Assembly: GCA_902362435.1 (NCBI GenBank)
Contig: CABIWW010000005.1
Location: 94,937-158,936 of the forward strand
Direction: 5' to 3'
DNA length: 64,000 bases
From: Eubacteriaceae bacterium
Lineage (GTDB): Bacteria; Bacillota; Clostridia; Peptostreptococcales; Anaerovoracaceae
The position numbers and the translations under genes are program-made. Below, in pieces: positions 1 through 10,416 of this stretch (within the stretch, counting starts at the first letter, position 1; every line of letters starts with the position of its first letter). A model generated the notes under the pieces. The model was given only the letters and a program-made list of their open reading frames with translations, was not told the DNA's origin and ran no database searches.

Positions 1-188
1 GAGATCATGATGATCGCGAAGAACAGCACGATGAAAAAGAAAGCTATGAGATCAGTCTGGATCTCATAGATGAAATGGATATAGACAGCGAGCAGGAACA
101 GATGCCGGCAGCCCGGATGGGATACGACGTGGGGAGAAGCGGTCGTAAATACACGGCGTCAGAGCTGGAAAAACTGATCAAGGAATGA
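1..188 (+). CDS. C-terminal end of an unidentified acidic protein (partial)
   Basis: An open frame enters from the left edge (first full codon at base 3) and stops with TGA at 186-188. The 61 visible residues are highly charged, first Asp/Glu-rich ([13 protein letters not shown]) and then a basic stretch ending SELEKLIKE. No domain is recognisable. The next gene starts 19 bases further on with its own strong ribosome site, so the two may be co-transcribed. The acidic low-complexity tail resembles the linker regions of the following zinc-ribbon protein, but no function can be given from this fragment. Confidence 0.6.
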   Translation, partial: DHDDREEQHDEKESYEISLDLIDEMDIDSEQEQMPAARMGYDVGRSGRKYTASELEKLIKE

Positions 189-207
189 TATCCAGAAGGA
201 GGAATAT

Positions 208-3027
208 ATGTATTGTAAGAATTGCGGAAACGAGATCGCAGACAGCTCAAAGTTTTGCAGTCACTGCGGACAGCTTGTAGAACCGGAAACGTCCGTGCCG
301 GATAATGCCCCGGCTGCTGCACAGAGACATAAAGCTGTGCAGACAGGAGCTGACAAGAACGAAGAAAACATCGGCAGCGCTTCTAAAAAGCCGATGTTTG
401 AAGAGTTTCAGTGGAACGTGGATGACTATCCGGGAAGAAGAAAATACGAAAAGACCGAAGATGTGGATTTTGACTGGAATGCAAAGCCTCAGGATATACC
501 TGATACAGTAACGGGACAGCCGGCCGTGCAGCAGAACGATGCAGCGATAGAAAGAAAAACGGCGGAACAGATAAGAACTGTGCAGAATTATGCATCAGCG
601 GGCAAGACAGATGCAGCATCCGGGATCGGTAAAGCAGAAGAAGAACAGAAGCCGCTGAGCGCAGCAGACAGAATAGATAAATTCTATACTTTCAACAGGA
701 AGAACGAAGAATTCCAGCAGCTCCTCAACAGAGAGTATGAAAAGGTCAAATCAGGGAACCCTATCAGGCAGGAACTGTCAGAGGCGGAGAAGCTCGCAGA
801 CAGGAGATTCGAAGCAAAACCTGAAGATCCGTCGATGGACGCTTTCCTTGAGAAGGAAGGGATAGTGAAACCTTATCAGCCTAAGGCATTCGAATCTGAC
901 GTGCTGCAGAGGATCGAAGCCCAGGAGGCAGAAAAAGAAGCGAAGAGACTTGAGGAAGAAGCAAGACTTGCCGCTATAGAAGCTGCGAAAAAAGAGGCTG
1001 AAGCCGAAGCAAAGAGAAAGGCGGAGGAAGAGGCAAGACTCGCAGCAGAAGAAGCAGAAAGACAGAGAGCGGCAGAAGAAGCACGCCGCGCCGAGGAAGC
1101 TAAAATCGCAGCTGCCGAGGAAGCCAGAAGAAAAGCGGAAGAAGAAGCTGCAAGGCTGGCCGAGATCGCAAGGCGCAATGCTGAAGAGGAAGCCCGCCGT
1201 GCAGAAGAAGCACGCGTGAAGGCGGCAGAGGAAGCAAGACTCCGTGAAGAGGAGGCTGCAAGACTTGCAGCTGAGGAGGAAGCAAGGAGAAAAGCTGAGG
1301 CTGAAGCTAAAGTAAAGGCTGCAGAAGAGGCCAGACTCAAGGCTGAAGCGGATCTCAGGGCTGCACAGGAAGCTGCAAAGATCAGAGCTCAGCAGGAAGC
1401 CAGAATGGCGGCTGAAGCTGAAGCAAGATTCAAGGCTCAGCAGGAAAAGAGACAGCTTGAGGCGATAGAGGCACAGAAACGTCTTGAAGCACAGAGAAAG
1501 AAACTTGAAGAAGAGGCTAACCAGGCGGTAGCAGAGGAAGAAGTTCGTCGTGTCATCGAGCAGACTACGAGAATGCGTGATGAGGAAGCGGCTAAGATAA
1601 GAGCTACAGTCGCTGCGATGAGAGAAGGCATAGATCAGATCAGAGAAGATGCTGTGAGCCGCGAAGTGACAGAAGCTCATCAGGCTACTAAGAACCAGAT
1701 CGACGAGATGACGAAGGCAAGAAGCTCATTCTTTGCAGAGCTTGAAGAAGCTGACGGTCAGAACGCACCTATAGAAGCAGAAGCTGTAAATACACCTGAG
1801 GTGACTTTCGCAGAGGCGCCTGCAGCAGAAATTCCTGCAGTGGATATCCCGGCAGAACAGCCGGCGGCAGATTTCGTCCAGACAGATATATTTGCAGAAA
1901 AAGAAAGAACAGAAGACAATGTTACAGGAAGAGACACTCTCTTTTCGGAAAGCGAGTTCTTCCATACGAGAACAGTAGATAAAGCAGCTATCATGGCGGG
2001 CCTTAACGAGGACACCATAATAGCAAACAAGAGAACGACAGCTGCTCCGGCAAGCGATGAAGAGTTTTTCAACAGCCTCGATGAGGCAGCGGCACAGCCG
2101 ACAGCACCGGAGGGATCGATTTTCGACAATGCAGCGCCGGCAGCAGGAATGGCAGCATTCGGAGCAGGTGCAGCTGATATGGCAGCACAGCAGGAGGCTC
2201 AGCCTATAGATTTCAGGACTGATATGGAAAGTGCGCCGGCAGCGGACAGTGCAGACGATCTGCTCACGCAGTTCGAAAACATCAGCATAGATGATCTGTC
2301 ACAGTTCGAGCAGCCTCAGGAAGGACAGCCGGAAGCGCAGCAGGCAGTCGTTGAAGAATTCAGGATGAGCGACACTATCCAGGCAGGAAGCCTCGGCGAC
2401 CAGTTCAGAACAGAACAGGGCGCAGCGCTGAATGACACAGTTGTGATGCCGCACAATGACAGCTTCAGCCAGATGCCGGCAGCCAACGATTTTGACAATT
2501 ATGGAAATGAAGAGGCGGCAAATTACATAAGGCAGCAGCAGGAGCAGCAGAGCAGCGCAGCAGGCATGAATGAATTCTACGGCGACGGATTCTATGATGA
2601 AGAAGACGAGTCGCAGCTTTCCAAGAAGGAACTCAAGCGCAGAGCAAAAGAGCAGAAGAGACTCGAGCGCGAAAGAGCAAAAGAAGAAAAAATACTGGCA
2701 AAGAGAGACGCTGAATTTGACAACGAAACTTCAGATGAAGTTGAAGAATACGAGAAAAAAGGCGCAAAGGGCAGACTGGTGCTGAAGATAATCCTCGTTA
2801 TACTGATCGTTATACTTGCAGTAGAAGTCATAGGCATGGCTATAAGGTTCATCGCACCGCAGAGTGGCGCAGCGACATTTATAGACAATCAGCTCAACAA
2901 GGTCATCCGCCTCATAACCGGGGATGCAGCAGACGGCAGCCAGGCAGACGGAACTGTATACAGCGCCGGAACGATGCAGATAACTGTAACGGATCCGGAC
3001 AGCGGAACAGATATCACCATCGTTTAA
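208..3027 (+). CDS. Zinc-ribbon, coiled-coil, single-pass membrane protein
   Basis: 939 residues. The N terminus is a zinc ribbon with C3, C6, C17 and C20 in CxxC pairs. A variable linker follows, then a very long Ala/Glu/Arg/Lys-rich coiled coil (about residues 235-480, repeats of the [11 protein letters not shown] kind, TolA-like). Next is an acidic Ala/Pro/Gln-rich region, a basic patch (about 815-845), one membrane span (about 858-881) and a 57-residue C-terminal tail. No signal peptide is visible, so the ribbon and coiled coil should be cytoplasmic and the tail outside. The start is set by AGGAGG seven bases upstream. The large membrane protein UPF0182 follows 47 bases later. The architecture suggests a scaffold or envelope-linked protein; function is unknown. 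Confidence 0.75.
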   Translation: MYCKNCGNEIADSSKFCSHCGQLVEPETSVPDNAPAAAQRHKAVQTGADKNEENIGSASKKPMFEEFQWNVDDYPGRRKYEKTEDVDFDWNAKPQDIPDTVTGQPAVQQNDAAIERKTAEQIRTVQNYASAGKTDAASGIGKAEEEQKPLSAADRIDKFYTFNRKNEEFQQLLNREYEKVKSGNPIRQELSEAEKLADRRFEAKPEDPSMDAFLEKEGIVKPYQPKAFESDVLQRIEAQEAEKEAKRLEEEARLAAIEAAKKEAEAEAKRKAEEEARLAAEEAERQRAAEEARRAEEAKIAAAEEARRKAEEEAARLAEIARRNAEEEARRAEEARVKAAEEARLREEEAARLAAEEEARRKAEAEAKVKAAEEARLKAEADLRAAQEAAKIRAQQEARMAAEAEARFKAQQEKRQLEAIEAQKRLEAQRKKLEEEANQAVAEEEVRRVIEQTTRMRDEEAAKIRATVAAMREGIDQIREDAVSREVTEAHQATKNQIDEMTKARSSFFAELEEADGQNAPIEAEAVNTPEVTFAEAPAAEIPAVDIPAEQPAADFVQTDIFAEKERTEDNVTGRDTLFSESEFFHTRTVDKAAIMAGLNEDTIIANKRTTAAPASDEEFFNSLDEAAAQPTAPEGSIFDNAAPAAGMAAFGAGAADMAAQQEAQPIDFRTDMESAPAADSADDLLTQFENISIDDLSQFEQPQEGQPEAQQAVVEEFRMSDTIQAGSLGDQFRTEQGAALNDTVVMPHNDSFSQMPAANDFDNYGNEEAANYIRQQQEQQSSAAGMNEFYGDGFYDEEDESQLSKKELKRRAKEQKRLERERAKEEKILAKRDAEFDNETSDEVEEYEKKGAKGRLVLKIILVILIVILAVEVIGMAIRFIAPQSGAATFIDNQLNKVIRLITGDAADGSQADGTVYSAGTMQITVTDPDSGTDITIV

Positions 3028-3074
3028 CACAGGCCGGGAGGTTTGTGAAACTTTAGAGGGAGGTACAGCGTACT

Positions 3075-5945
3075 GTGACAAAGGAGAAAAAGAAACGGAC
3101 GGGCCTGCGTGTGATAATCGCGATCGTCATAATATTAGGATTGTTTCTGAGCCTTATAGGGTTCATCACAGATTTCATGTGGTTCAGAGAACTGGGCTAT
3201 GTATCGGTGTTTTTTACGAAACTTTTTACCCAGATCAAAATAGGGGTGCCGACCTTTGTCGTAGTCACATTCCTTGCATACATTTATCTGAAATTCCTCA
3301 AACGGGGGTATTTCATAAAAGTATCTTCGGATGAGCCTGTGAACCACGGCAGGCTGAATCTCATATCGTGGGGACTTGCGGCAGCCTATGGTGCGATAAC
3401 GACGTTCTTTACTGTTACAAAACTGTGGTTTGATTTTCTGCAGTTCATAAACAGTACGTCGTTCGGTAAAAAAGACCCCCTTTTCGATATGGATATTTCT
3501 TTCTATGCATTCAAGCTTGATTTCATAGAAGAAGTGAACCAGATCGTGCTGGTACTGCTGATCGCATTTGCAGTGCTGACAGTGATCTACTATTCGATAC
3601 TGCTGACGGTGAGAACGCCTAAGATCTTTGAAGAAAAGGCGCAGACTGTCGATGAAGAAGAGGAACAGTCTCAGGCACAGGGCGGTGCCGGAAACGGATT
3701 CGACAACCTGAACGGCATGTTCGGCAAATTCACGGAAGCGTTTACAGGAAAGGCCGGAGGCGGCTTCAAGAGACCGTCGAGACCGCGCAAGTCGTTCGAT
3801 AATCAGAACCTGAAAATGCTGGTGTCGATAGCGGAGAAACAGCTGATAATAGTCGGAGTGCTGTTTTTCCTGATGGTCGGAGTGAACTTTTTCCTCAAGC
3901 AGTACGACCTGCTGTTCGGCAGCACTGGAGCGGTACATGGTGCGGGATTCACTGATGTGAACATCACGCTGTGGATGTACAGGATAATAATGGTGCTTGC
4001 AGTATTTGCGGCAGTGGGATTCGCGGTCGGAATAAGCAGGAGACATATAAAGCCTGCAGTTGTGGCGCCGATCATAATGATAATCATTGGAGTGGCAGGA
4101 ACAGGCGCAGCCCTTGTAGTGCAGAATCTGGTGGTCACTCCGGACGAGATCAACAAAGAAAGCAGGTATCTGGAAAGAAACATAGAATATACTCAGACTG
4201 CATACGGACTAAACGATGTAAATAAAAAGGAGTTCGCAGCGAGCAATGATCTGACCGGAGAAGATATAAGCAACAACGATGAGACGATATCGAACATACG
4301 AATAAATGATTATGAACCTGCGAAGACGTTCTACAATCAGACACAGAGCATCAAGCAGTATTATTCGTTCAACGATGTCAATGTCGACAGATATAATATA
4401 AACGGCGAATATACGCAGACGTTCCTGTCGGCCAGGGAGATCGATGAGAACTCGATAAATGACACATGGCTGAACAAGCATCTGAAATATACTCACGGCT
4501 ACGGCATAACTCTTTCGCGTGTAGACAAGATAACAGCCAGCGGACAGCCGGATATGCTGATAGGCGGCATTCCACCGGTATCTGACGTCGACGAGATCAA
4601 GATCACCAGACCGGAGATCTACTACGGCGAGCTGACAAACAACTATGTTCTGACAAATACGTCGGAGGAAGAGTTCGACTACCCTGACGGCAACGAGAAC
4701 AAATACACGACTTACGAAGGAGATGCAGGCATCAAGCTGAACCCGCTCAACAGATTCATGTTCGCGGTAAAGGAAAGAAGCCTCAAGCTTCTCGTATCAG
4801 GGAATGTGAAGAGCTCCTCTAAGATCCTGATCAACAGGAACATCAAAGAGAGAGTGAAGCAGATAATGCCGTATCTGGAATATGACAAGTCGCCTTACAT
4901 GGTAACTGTCGACGGCAAGCTGTACTGGATCATAGATGCATACACATACACGAACAGATATCCTTATTCGGAACCTTTCAGCGATACTTCCGATACGAAC
5001 TATATAAGGAACTCTGTAAAAGTGGTGATCGATGCATACAACGGCACGACAGACTACTACATCGTGGATGATACGGATCCGATAGCGCAGAACTTCAAGA
5101 AGATATATCCTGATCTTTTCAAAGACATAAAGGATATGCCGGAAGGTATAAAGGCGCACATAAGATATCCGAGCACGCTGCTCAACATACAGGCGCAGGT
5201 ATATCAGAGATATCACATGAACGACGTGAAAGTCTTCTATCAGAATGAGGACCTGTGGCAGATATCCAGCGAGATATACGGCACAGAGGAGCAGACGATG
5301 TCTCCGAACTACTACATCATGAAGCTTCCTGGTGAAGACAGTGCGGAATTCGTGAATTCCATACCGTTAACACCGAAAGACAAAAAGAATCTGATGGGAC
5401 TGTTCGTAGCGAGAAATGATGGCGGAAACTACGGCGAACTGATACTTTACCAGATGCCTAAGAGCCAGACGGTATACGGCCCGATGCAGATAGAAGCTCA
5501 GATAGACCAGAACACTGAGATCTCGAAGGAATTCTCACTGTGGAATTCGTCCGGTTCGAAATACAGCAGAGGAAACATGTTCGTGGTTCCGATCGAAGAT
5601 TCGCTGCTCTATATAGAGCCTGTATATCTGGAAGCGACGAATTCGAGCATACCGGAAGTAAAGAGAGTCATCGTTGTATACGGTGACAATATCGCATATG
5701 AAGCGACGCTTGCGGAGGCTCTCAATTCCATGTTCGGAGAGGGCAGCGCATACGAGCGCGAGGACAGCGGCAATACAGATACTACATCAGGTGGAAATGG
5801 TGACGAACTTAGTCAAACTGAAATAATAAAGAGGGCTCAGGATGCATTCGACAATGCACAGAATGCGCAGAAGAACGGCGACTGGGCGAAGTACGGCGAA
5901 TATCTTAATGAACTGGATAAGTATTTAAATATGTTAAGTAAATAG
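3075..5945 (+). CDS. UPF0182 family membrane protein
   Basis: 956 residues beginning with GTG, preceded by AGGGAGG at 3056-3062. The first third carries about seven hydrophobic segments, starting near residues 11-31 with the FMWFRELGY motif just after the first span, and then segments near 50-70, 95-118, 150-175, 248-270, 298-318 and 330-355. The remaining 600 residues are a large presumably extracellular domain rich in Tyr, Asn and Asp, followed by an acidic, low-complexity C-terminal stretch and a short helical tail. Layout and length match UPF0182 (COG1615), found in Clostridia, actinobacteria and cyanobacteria, whose function is not established. A Gly/Phe/Lys-rich cytoplasmic loop of about 50 residues after span 4 is unusually long. 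Confidence 0.85.
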   Translation: MTKEKKKRTGLRVIIAIVIILGLFLSLIGFITDFMWFRELGYVSVFFTKLFTQIKIGVPTFVVVTFLAYIYLKFLKRGYFIKVSSDEPVNHGRLNLISWGLAAAYGAITTFFTVTKLWFDFLQFINSTSFGKKDPLFDMDISFYAFKLDFIEEVNQIVLVLLIAFAVLTVIYYSILLTVRTPKIFEEKAQTVDEEEEQSQAQGGAGNGFDNLNGMFGKFTEAFTGKAGGGFKRPSRPRKSFDNQNLKMLVSIAEKQLIIVGVLFFLMVGVNFFLKQYDLLFGSTGAVHGAGFTDVNITLWMYRIIMVLAVFAAVGFAVGISRRHIKPAVVAPIIMIIIGVAGTGAALVVQNLVVTPDEINKESRYLERNIEYTQTAYGLNDVNKKEFAASNDLTGEDISNNDETISNIRINDYEPAKTFYNQTQSIKQYYSFNDVNVDRYNINGEYTQTFLSAREIDENSINDTWLNKHLKYTHGYGITLSRVDKITASGQPDMLIGGIPPVSDVDEIKITRPEIYYGELTNNYVLTNTSEEEFDYPDGNENKYTTYEGDAGIKLNPLNRFMFAVKERSLKLLVSGNVKSSSKILINRNIKERVKQIMPYLEYDKSPYMVTVDGKLYWIIDAYTYTNRYPYSEPFSDTSDTNYIRNSVKVVIDAYNGTTDYYIVDDTDPIAQNFKKIYPDLFKDIKDMPEGIKAHIRYPSTLLNIQAQVYQRYHMNDVKVFYQNEDLWQISSEIYGTEEQTMSPNYYIMKLPGEDSAEFVNSIPLTPKDKKNLMGLFVARNDGGNYGELILYQMPKSQTVYGPMQIEAQIDQNTEISKEFSLWNSSGSKYSRGNMFVVPIEDSLLYIEPVYLEATNSSIPEVKRVIVVYGDNIAYEATLAEALNSMFGEGSAYEREDSGNTDTTSGGNGDELSQTEIIKRAQDAFDNAQNAQKNGDWAKYGEYLNELDKYLNMLSK

Positions 5946-5955
5946 GATTATTGTT

Positions 5956-6000
5956 CAGGACATTCCCTTTGCTCCGAGTAGGTTTGACGGGAATGTTCTG
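5956..6000 (+). terminator. 12-bp stem-loop between the UPF0182 gene and glnA
   Basis: CAGGACATTCCC (5956-5967) pairs with GGGAATGTTCTG (5989-6000) with one G-U pair and a 21-base loop. There is no T run after it, so it is a weak terminator or an RNA-stability element rather than a classic intrinsic terminator. Confidence 0.45.
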
Positions 6001-6047
6001 TCGTATTCTGACTGTAAAATAAACTAAACTAGGGAGGAGACAGCTAT

Positions 6048-7964
6048 ATGTTAAAGTATGATTTGGATAAGATGCTCTATGTCATACCTGCGGACAGGCA
6101 CAGTCCGGAAGAGGTAAGCGGCATACTGAAAGAGCATCCCGAAGTGAAATTCGTATCACTTGTCGGAATTGATATAGGAGGACATGACACTGACGAGAAG
6201 ATCCCGGTGGAGGAATTCCTCGGAAATATAGAAAAATTCATGAAACATGGTGTTCAGACAGACGGATCCAGTGTAGTGCTTCCGAAGATAGCTGAGCTGA
6301 ACAACGCGAAGGTAGATATCATACCTGACGCAAAGGTGAACTGGTTCGTAGACCACAATTTCAACTATCCCGATCAGAAGACAGGGCTGCCTGTCGGCAC
6401 GCTGAGGATCCCTTCGTCACTGGTGCATAACGATTCAGCAAGAGTGGGATCCAGAGTCATCCTCAGAGATGCGATACACAACTTCAAGAAAGATCTGATG
6501 CAGCTGCTGAGAGCTAATCCGTATGTTTTCGAATATCTCGATGCGGACAGCGTGGATGACATAGACCAGCTTGTGATAACTGCTGCGACAGAGCTCGAAT
6601 TCTGGGTAAAGACTCCGGATGACGATGCGGACAGAGAGCAGCTTTCCACGGCACAGATGTTAAAAGAACAGTACTGGAAGAGAACTACAGGAACTGTCAG
6701 AACGGCGCTGGAAGAAGTGATGCTGGTACTGCAGAAGTATGGATTCGACATGGAAATGGGCCACAAGGAAGTTGGTGGCGTAAAAGCAAATCTCAGCAAT
6801 TCAGGAAGCTATGACCATGTAATGGAGCAGCTCGAGATCGACTGGAAATACTCGACGGCTGTCCAGGCGGCAGATAATGAGAATCAGATAAAATACGTCG
6901 TAAGAGATATATTCAGGACATACGGACTCGACGTGACGTTTATGGCGAAACCTGTGGAGGGTGTTGCAGGAAACGGCGAGCACACTCATATGGGTGTAGC
7001 TGCAAAGCTCAAGGACGGCAGGATGATAAACCTGTTTGCACCTTCAGACCCGGAAAATGAATTCATGAGCCCGGTAGGATTCGGAGCACTTATGGGAATA
7101 CTCAAAAACTATGATGTGATAAATCCGTTCGTAAGTGCTACAAACGATTCGCTGAACAGACTCAAGCCCGGATATGAAGCACCGGTCTGCACGGTAACAT
7201 CGCTCGGACACAGCGCGAAGCTCCCTTCCAGAAACAGAACGGTACTCGTCGGACTCGTAAGAGAAGTGGGCAACCAGATGGCAACGAGATTCGAGCTCAG
7301 AGCGCCGAACCCTAAGAGCAATACATACCTCGTACTGGCAGCGTCGTACATGGCGATGCTCGACGGTATAAAGGAAGCCCTGGAGAACGGTAAAACGCCT
7401 GCAGATCTTGAAAAGTCGATCTCAAAGGATTACGGAGAAGATGACTTCTACCTGGATACAGACAGGATCTACAGAAGCGAAAAGAACGTGTTCGATGAAT
7501 ATACAGAAGAAGAGAGAAGCAGATATTTCGGCAGAGCGCCGAGAACCGTATGGGAAAATATACAGGCGTTCGAAGATTATCCTGAAAAGCTCGATATATT
7601 CAGGAGAGACGACGTTATGAGCGATATCGCTCTCGCATCATACAAGGAAGCGATCAGAGCTCAGTGGGCGACAGAGCTCCATGACAGGATAATACCTGAC
7701 ACGATGGACTTCGTGAGAGAATGCTGCAAGGCGCATGACGACCTCGACTGCGTGGATTATGACAGATATTACTGGGGCAAGATACAGCGTCTCAGAAACG
7801 AGCTGGGAAGAGATACGCTCGACGAGTTCTGTCTGCTGACGAGGATCAAGCGAGCTCTCGACAGAGGAGAATACGATCAGGCATCCGCTATGCAGATAGA
7901 GATGCAGCAGAAGGTCATCGAGCTGACAGACCTTTACATTACATATAAAAAGAATTTATTTTAA
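6048..7964 (+). CDS. glnA: Glutamine synthetase, long variant
   Basis: 638 residues, longer than the roughly 440-470 residues of ordinary GS-I. It forms glutamine from glutamate, ammonia and ATP in the cytoplasm. The catalytic barrel is recognisable from ATELEFW (metal/glutamate ligands), NGEHTHMG (nucleotide-binding region), NDSLNRLKPGYEAP and an RFELRAPNPKSNTYL segment that replaces the usual RxExRxxDPxxNPY. The C-terminal extension of about 170 residues is helical, charged and of unknown role. The start follows AGGGAGGAGA with eight bases spacing. It stands between UPF0182 and serS; the serS start lies 21 bases after the stop, so read-through is likely. The catalytic class is secure, substrate less so, because GS-like ligases of other specificity share the fold. 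Confidence 0.85.
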   Translation: MLKYDLDKMLYVIPADRHSPEEVSGILKEHPEVKFVSLVGIDIGGHDTDEKIPVEEFLGNIEKFMKHGVQTDGSSVVLPKIAELNNAKVDIIPDAKVNWFVDHNFNYPDQKTGLPVGTLRIPSSLVHNDSARVGSRVILRDAIHNFKKDLMQLLRANPYVFEYLDADSVDDIDQLVITAATELEFWVKTPDDDADREQLSTAQMLKEQYWKRTTGTVRTALEEVMLVLQKYGFDMEMGHKEVGGVKANLSNSGSYDHVMEQLEIDWKYSTAVQAADNENQIKYVVRDIFRTYGLDVTFMAKPVEGVAGNGEHTHMGVAAKLKDGRMINLFAPSDPENEFMSPVGFGALMGILKNYDVINPFVSATNDSLNRLKPGYEAPVCTVTSLGHSAKLPSRNRTVLVGLVREVGNQMATRFELRAPNPKSNTYLVLAASYMAMLDGIKEALENGKTPADLEKSISKDYGEDDFYLDTDRIYRSEKNVFDEYTEEERSRYFGRAPRTVWENIQAFEDYPEKLDIFRRDDVMSDIALASYKEAIRAQWATELHDRIIPDTMDFVRECCKAHDDLDCVDYDRYYWGKIQRLRNELGRDTLDEFCLLTRIKRALDRGEYDQASAMQIEMQQKVIELTDLYITYKKNLF

Positions 7965-7985
7965 TTTTTGAAAAAGGAGAAGAAT

Positions 7986-9263
7986 ATGCTGGATATCAAG
8001 AGAATAAGAGAGGATTTTGATAACGTAAAGAAAGCTGTTGAGTCGAGAGGACAGGGAGACTTCGGAATAGATAATGTTATAACGCTTGACAAAAAAAGAA
8101 GAGAACTGCTTGCTGAAGTAGAGCAGATGAAGAACAGGCAGAGCGTTTCTTCGAAACAGATCCCTGTGATGAAAAAAGAAGGAAAAGACACGACTGAACT
8201 CATGGCAGAGATGAAGAATCTTTCGGATGAGATAAAAGTCCTCGATGCAGAAGTGGGGCAGGTTGAGGCGGATCTGCGCGACGCACTGCTCAACATCCCT
8301 AACACACCGTACAAAGACGTTCAGGTGGGAGCAGACGACAGCGCAAATGTCGAGCTGAGAAAATGGGGAGAGCCGAAGGAGTTCGATTTTGAAGAAAAAG
8401 CACACTGGGACATCGGTACAGATCTTGATATCCTGGACTTTGAAAGAGCTGCAAAGATCGCAGGTACGAGATTCACGGTCTACAAGGGACTCGGTGCGAG
8501 ACTGGAAAGATCGGTTATCAACTTCATGCTCAACCTTCACACTGAAGAACACGGATTCACAGAAATACTGCCGCCTTTCATGGTAAACAGAGATGCTATG
8601 ACAGGAACGGGACAGCTTCCTAAATTCGAAGACGACATGTTCCACGTGCCGGCAAAGGATTTCTTCCTGATCCCTACAGCAGAAGTTCCTGTAACGAATC
8701 TGAGAGACAACGAGATAATAGACGAGGCAGAACTGCCTATTTACTACACTGCATACACACCATGCTTCAGAAAAGAGGCTGGATCGGCAGGAAGAGACAC
8801 CAGAGGCCTCATCAGACAGCATCAGTTCAACAAGGTGGAGCTGGTAAAATTCGTAAAGCCTGAGACTTCATACGATGAGCTCGAATCTCTGACAAAGGCT
8901 GCAGAGACAGTTCTCCAGAAGCTAGAGATCCCTTACAGAGTCGTTAGACTGTCGACAGGAGACCTGGGATTCTCATCAGCGATGACATACGACATCGAAG
9001 TATGGATGCCTAGCTACGGCAGATACGTTGAGATATCATCGTGCAGCAACTTTGAGAATTTCCAGGCAAGAAGAGGAAACATCAGATTCAGACCTGCAGA
9101 AAAAGGCAAGCCTGAATTCGTTCACACTCTCAACGGCTCAGGACTCGCAGTAGGCAGAACAGTAGCAGCTATACTGGAAAACTACCAGCAGGCAGACGGA
9201 TCAGTAGTGATCCCTGAAGCACTGAGACCTTACATGGGCGTTGACAAGATCGAGAAAAAATAA
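7986..9263 (+). CDS. serS: Seryl-tRNA synthetase
   Basis: 425 residues, the usual size. It charges tRNA-Ser (and starts selenocysteine synthesis on tRNA-Sec). The N-terminal arm (about residues 1-105) is the helical tRNA-binding coiled coil. Class II motifs follow: [11 protein letters not shown] (motif 1 region), [21 protein letters not shown] (motif 2) and [18 protein letters not shown] (motif 3). I chose the ATG at 7986 because [12 protein letters not shown] is the standard beginning and AAAGGAGA lies just upstream. An in-frame TTG at 7968 would place the ribosome site inside the coding region. There is no T-box leader: only 21 bases separate it from glnA. Confidence 0.95.
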   Translation: MLDIKRIREDFDNVKKAVESRGQGDFGIDNVITLDKKRRELLAEVEQMKNRQSVSSKQIPVMKKEGKDTTELMAEMKNLSDEIKVLDAEVGQVEADLRDALLNIPNTPYKDVQVGADDSANVELRKWGEPKEFDFEEKAHWDIGTDLDILDFERAAKIAGTRFTVYKGLGARLERSVINFMLNLHTEEHGFTEILPPFMVNRDAMTGTGQLPKFEDDMFHVPAKDFFLIPTAEVPVTNLRDNEIIDEAELPIYYTAYTPCFRKEAGSAGRDTRGLIRQHQFNKVELVKFVKPETSYDELESLTKAAETVLQKLEIPYRVVRLSTGDLGFSSAMTYDIEVWMPSYGRYVEISSCSNFENFQARRGNIRFRPAEKGKPEFVHTLNGSGLAVGRTVAAILENYQQADGSVVIPEALRPYMGVDKIEKK

Positions 9264-9287
9264 GACAGACAGGAACGGATACACAAT

Positions 9288-10379
9288 ATGACATTTAAAC
9301 TAGGTGAATATATCGAACCGGATTTTTCGCAGAAGCTTTTCAGGAAAGCTCCGGAAGCAAGGCTCGCCGAAGCTCCCAAGGACATGACTGCGCCTGAGGG
9401 CTTCCATGCGACGTCCATATATCCTGAATATTTCAAGCTCGACGGCAGATGGATACTTCCGAAGGATTCGCGCATGGACTGCGTTGCGGTCTACGAGGAC
9501 GGGGATATCCATATCCGCGAGTTCAGGAATATAAAGAAAGGCGATCTCGTTGTCCTAGGCAGGACGGAGAAATGTGAGGATGGTATTTATGTAAATGAGA
9601 ACAGCTTCAGGTTTCCCGATCAGGATACGGACGAACAGACGACCTTTTCATTCAGGCAGGGACGAAGCCGTGAAACTGCTTTCTCATACGACTACAGCAG
9701 CCTTTATGAACTGCTCAGATACGAGCGCGACCATGGACATATCACATGGGTGCTGGGGCCGGCATGCGCTTTCGATGCGGAGGCGAGGAATGCGTTTGCG
9801 AAACTCGTAGAGGGCGGGTATGTACACTCGCTGCTGGCAGGCAATGCACTTGCCACACACGACCTGGAAGCAGGATATCTCGGAACTGCGCTCGGTCAGA
9901 ACGTCAGGACGCAGAAGCCGCATTTCAACGGTCACTACAATCATATCGACACGATAAACAAAGTGAACCTTTACGGATCGATACCTAAATTCATAGAAGA
10001 AGAGCACATAACCGACGGTATAATATACAGCTGTGTGAAAAACAACGTGCCTTTTGTGCTGAACGGTTCGATAAGAGACGACGGCCCTCTGCCTGAAGTG
10101 TATGAGCATACATACGTAGGGCAGGATGCGATCAGGAGCCACGTCAGAAGATCGACGACCGTTATCGGTATGGCGACAGTGCTGCACACTATCGCGACCG
10201 GCAACATGACGCCGAGCTACAGAGTACTCGAGGATGGAACAGTACGTCCCGTGTATTTCTACGTGGTTGACACGTCCGAGTTTGCGGTAAACAAGCTGTC
10301 CGACCGCGGCAGTCTTTCTGCAAAGGGCATCGTGACGAACGTGCAGGATTTCGTGTGCAACCTGGCAAAGAATCTGTAG
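9288..10379 (+). CDS. AgrE/TIGR00300-type ornithine cyclodeaminase-like protein
   Basis: 363 residues. It matches the LOR/SDH conserved domain (TIGR00300), the same domain as the C-terminal part of cyanobacterial AgrE/ArgZ and the archaeal alternative ornithine cyclodeaminase. Hallmarks in order are PEGFHATS near residue 40, WILPKDSRMDCVAV, the nucleotide-binding GPACAFDAEARNAFAKL, LLAGNALATHDLEA, IKDGI-like ITDGIIYSCVKNNVPFVL, GSIRDDGPLPEV and LHTIATGNMTPSY. The predicted reaction, by family, is NAD-dependent conversion of ornithine to proline plus ammonia. It lacks the roughly 80-residue N-terminal domain of the archaeal proteins. An aminotransferase gene follows 37 bases later and serS precedes it, so an amino-acid role fits. 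Family is clear; substrate is inferred. Confidence 0.8.
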   Translation: MTFKLGEYIEPDFSQKLFRKAPEARLAEAPKDMTAPEGFHATSIYPEYFKLDGRWILPKDSRMDCVAVYEDGDIHIREFRNIKKGDLVVLGRTEKCEDGIYVNENSFRFPDQDTDEQTTFSFRQGRSRETAFSYDYSSLYELLRYERDHGHITWVLGPACAFDAEARNAFAKLVEGGYVHSLLAGNALATHDLEAGYLGTALGQNVRTQKPHFNGHYNHIDTINKVNLYGSIPKFIEEEHITDGIIYSCVKNNVPFVLNGSIRDDGPLPEVYEHTYVGQDAIRSHVRRSTTVIGMATVLHTIATGNMTPSYRVLEDGTVRPVYFYVVDTSEFAVNKLSDRGSLSAKGIVTNVQDFVCNLAKNL

Positions 10380-10416
10380 CAGGACATATAAGCAAGATTG
10401 AAAGGAAAGATATTTA

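Noticed and set aside
900..1550. DNA-level repetition resembling a repeat array
   Set aside because: The repeats are irregular codon-level repeats of a coiled coil ([11 protein letters not shown] type), not equal-length repeats with unique spacers, so no CRISPR.
778..1680. Long open frames on the minus strand opposite the coiled-coil gene
   Set aside because: They are antisense shadows of a highly repetitive Ala/Glu/Lys codon pattern, have no ribosome site and give Ser/Phe/Cys-rich low-complexity proteins.
5940..6047. GlnR-type operator before glnA
   Set aside because: No TGTNA-N7-TNACA sequence is present; only an unrelated stem-loop was found.
7930..7990. T-box leader for serS
   Set aside because: Only 21 bases separate glnA and the serS start; there is no room for a T-box.
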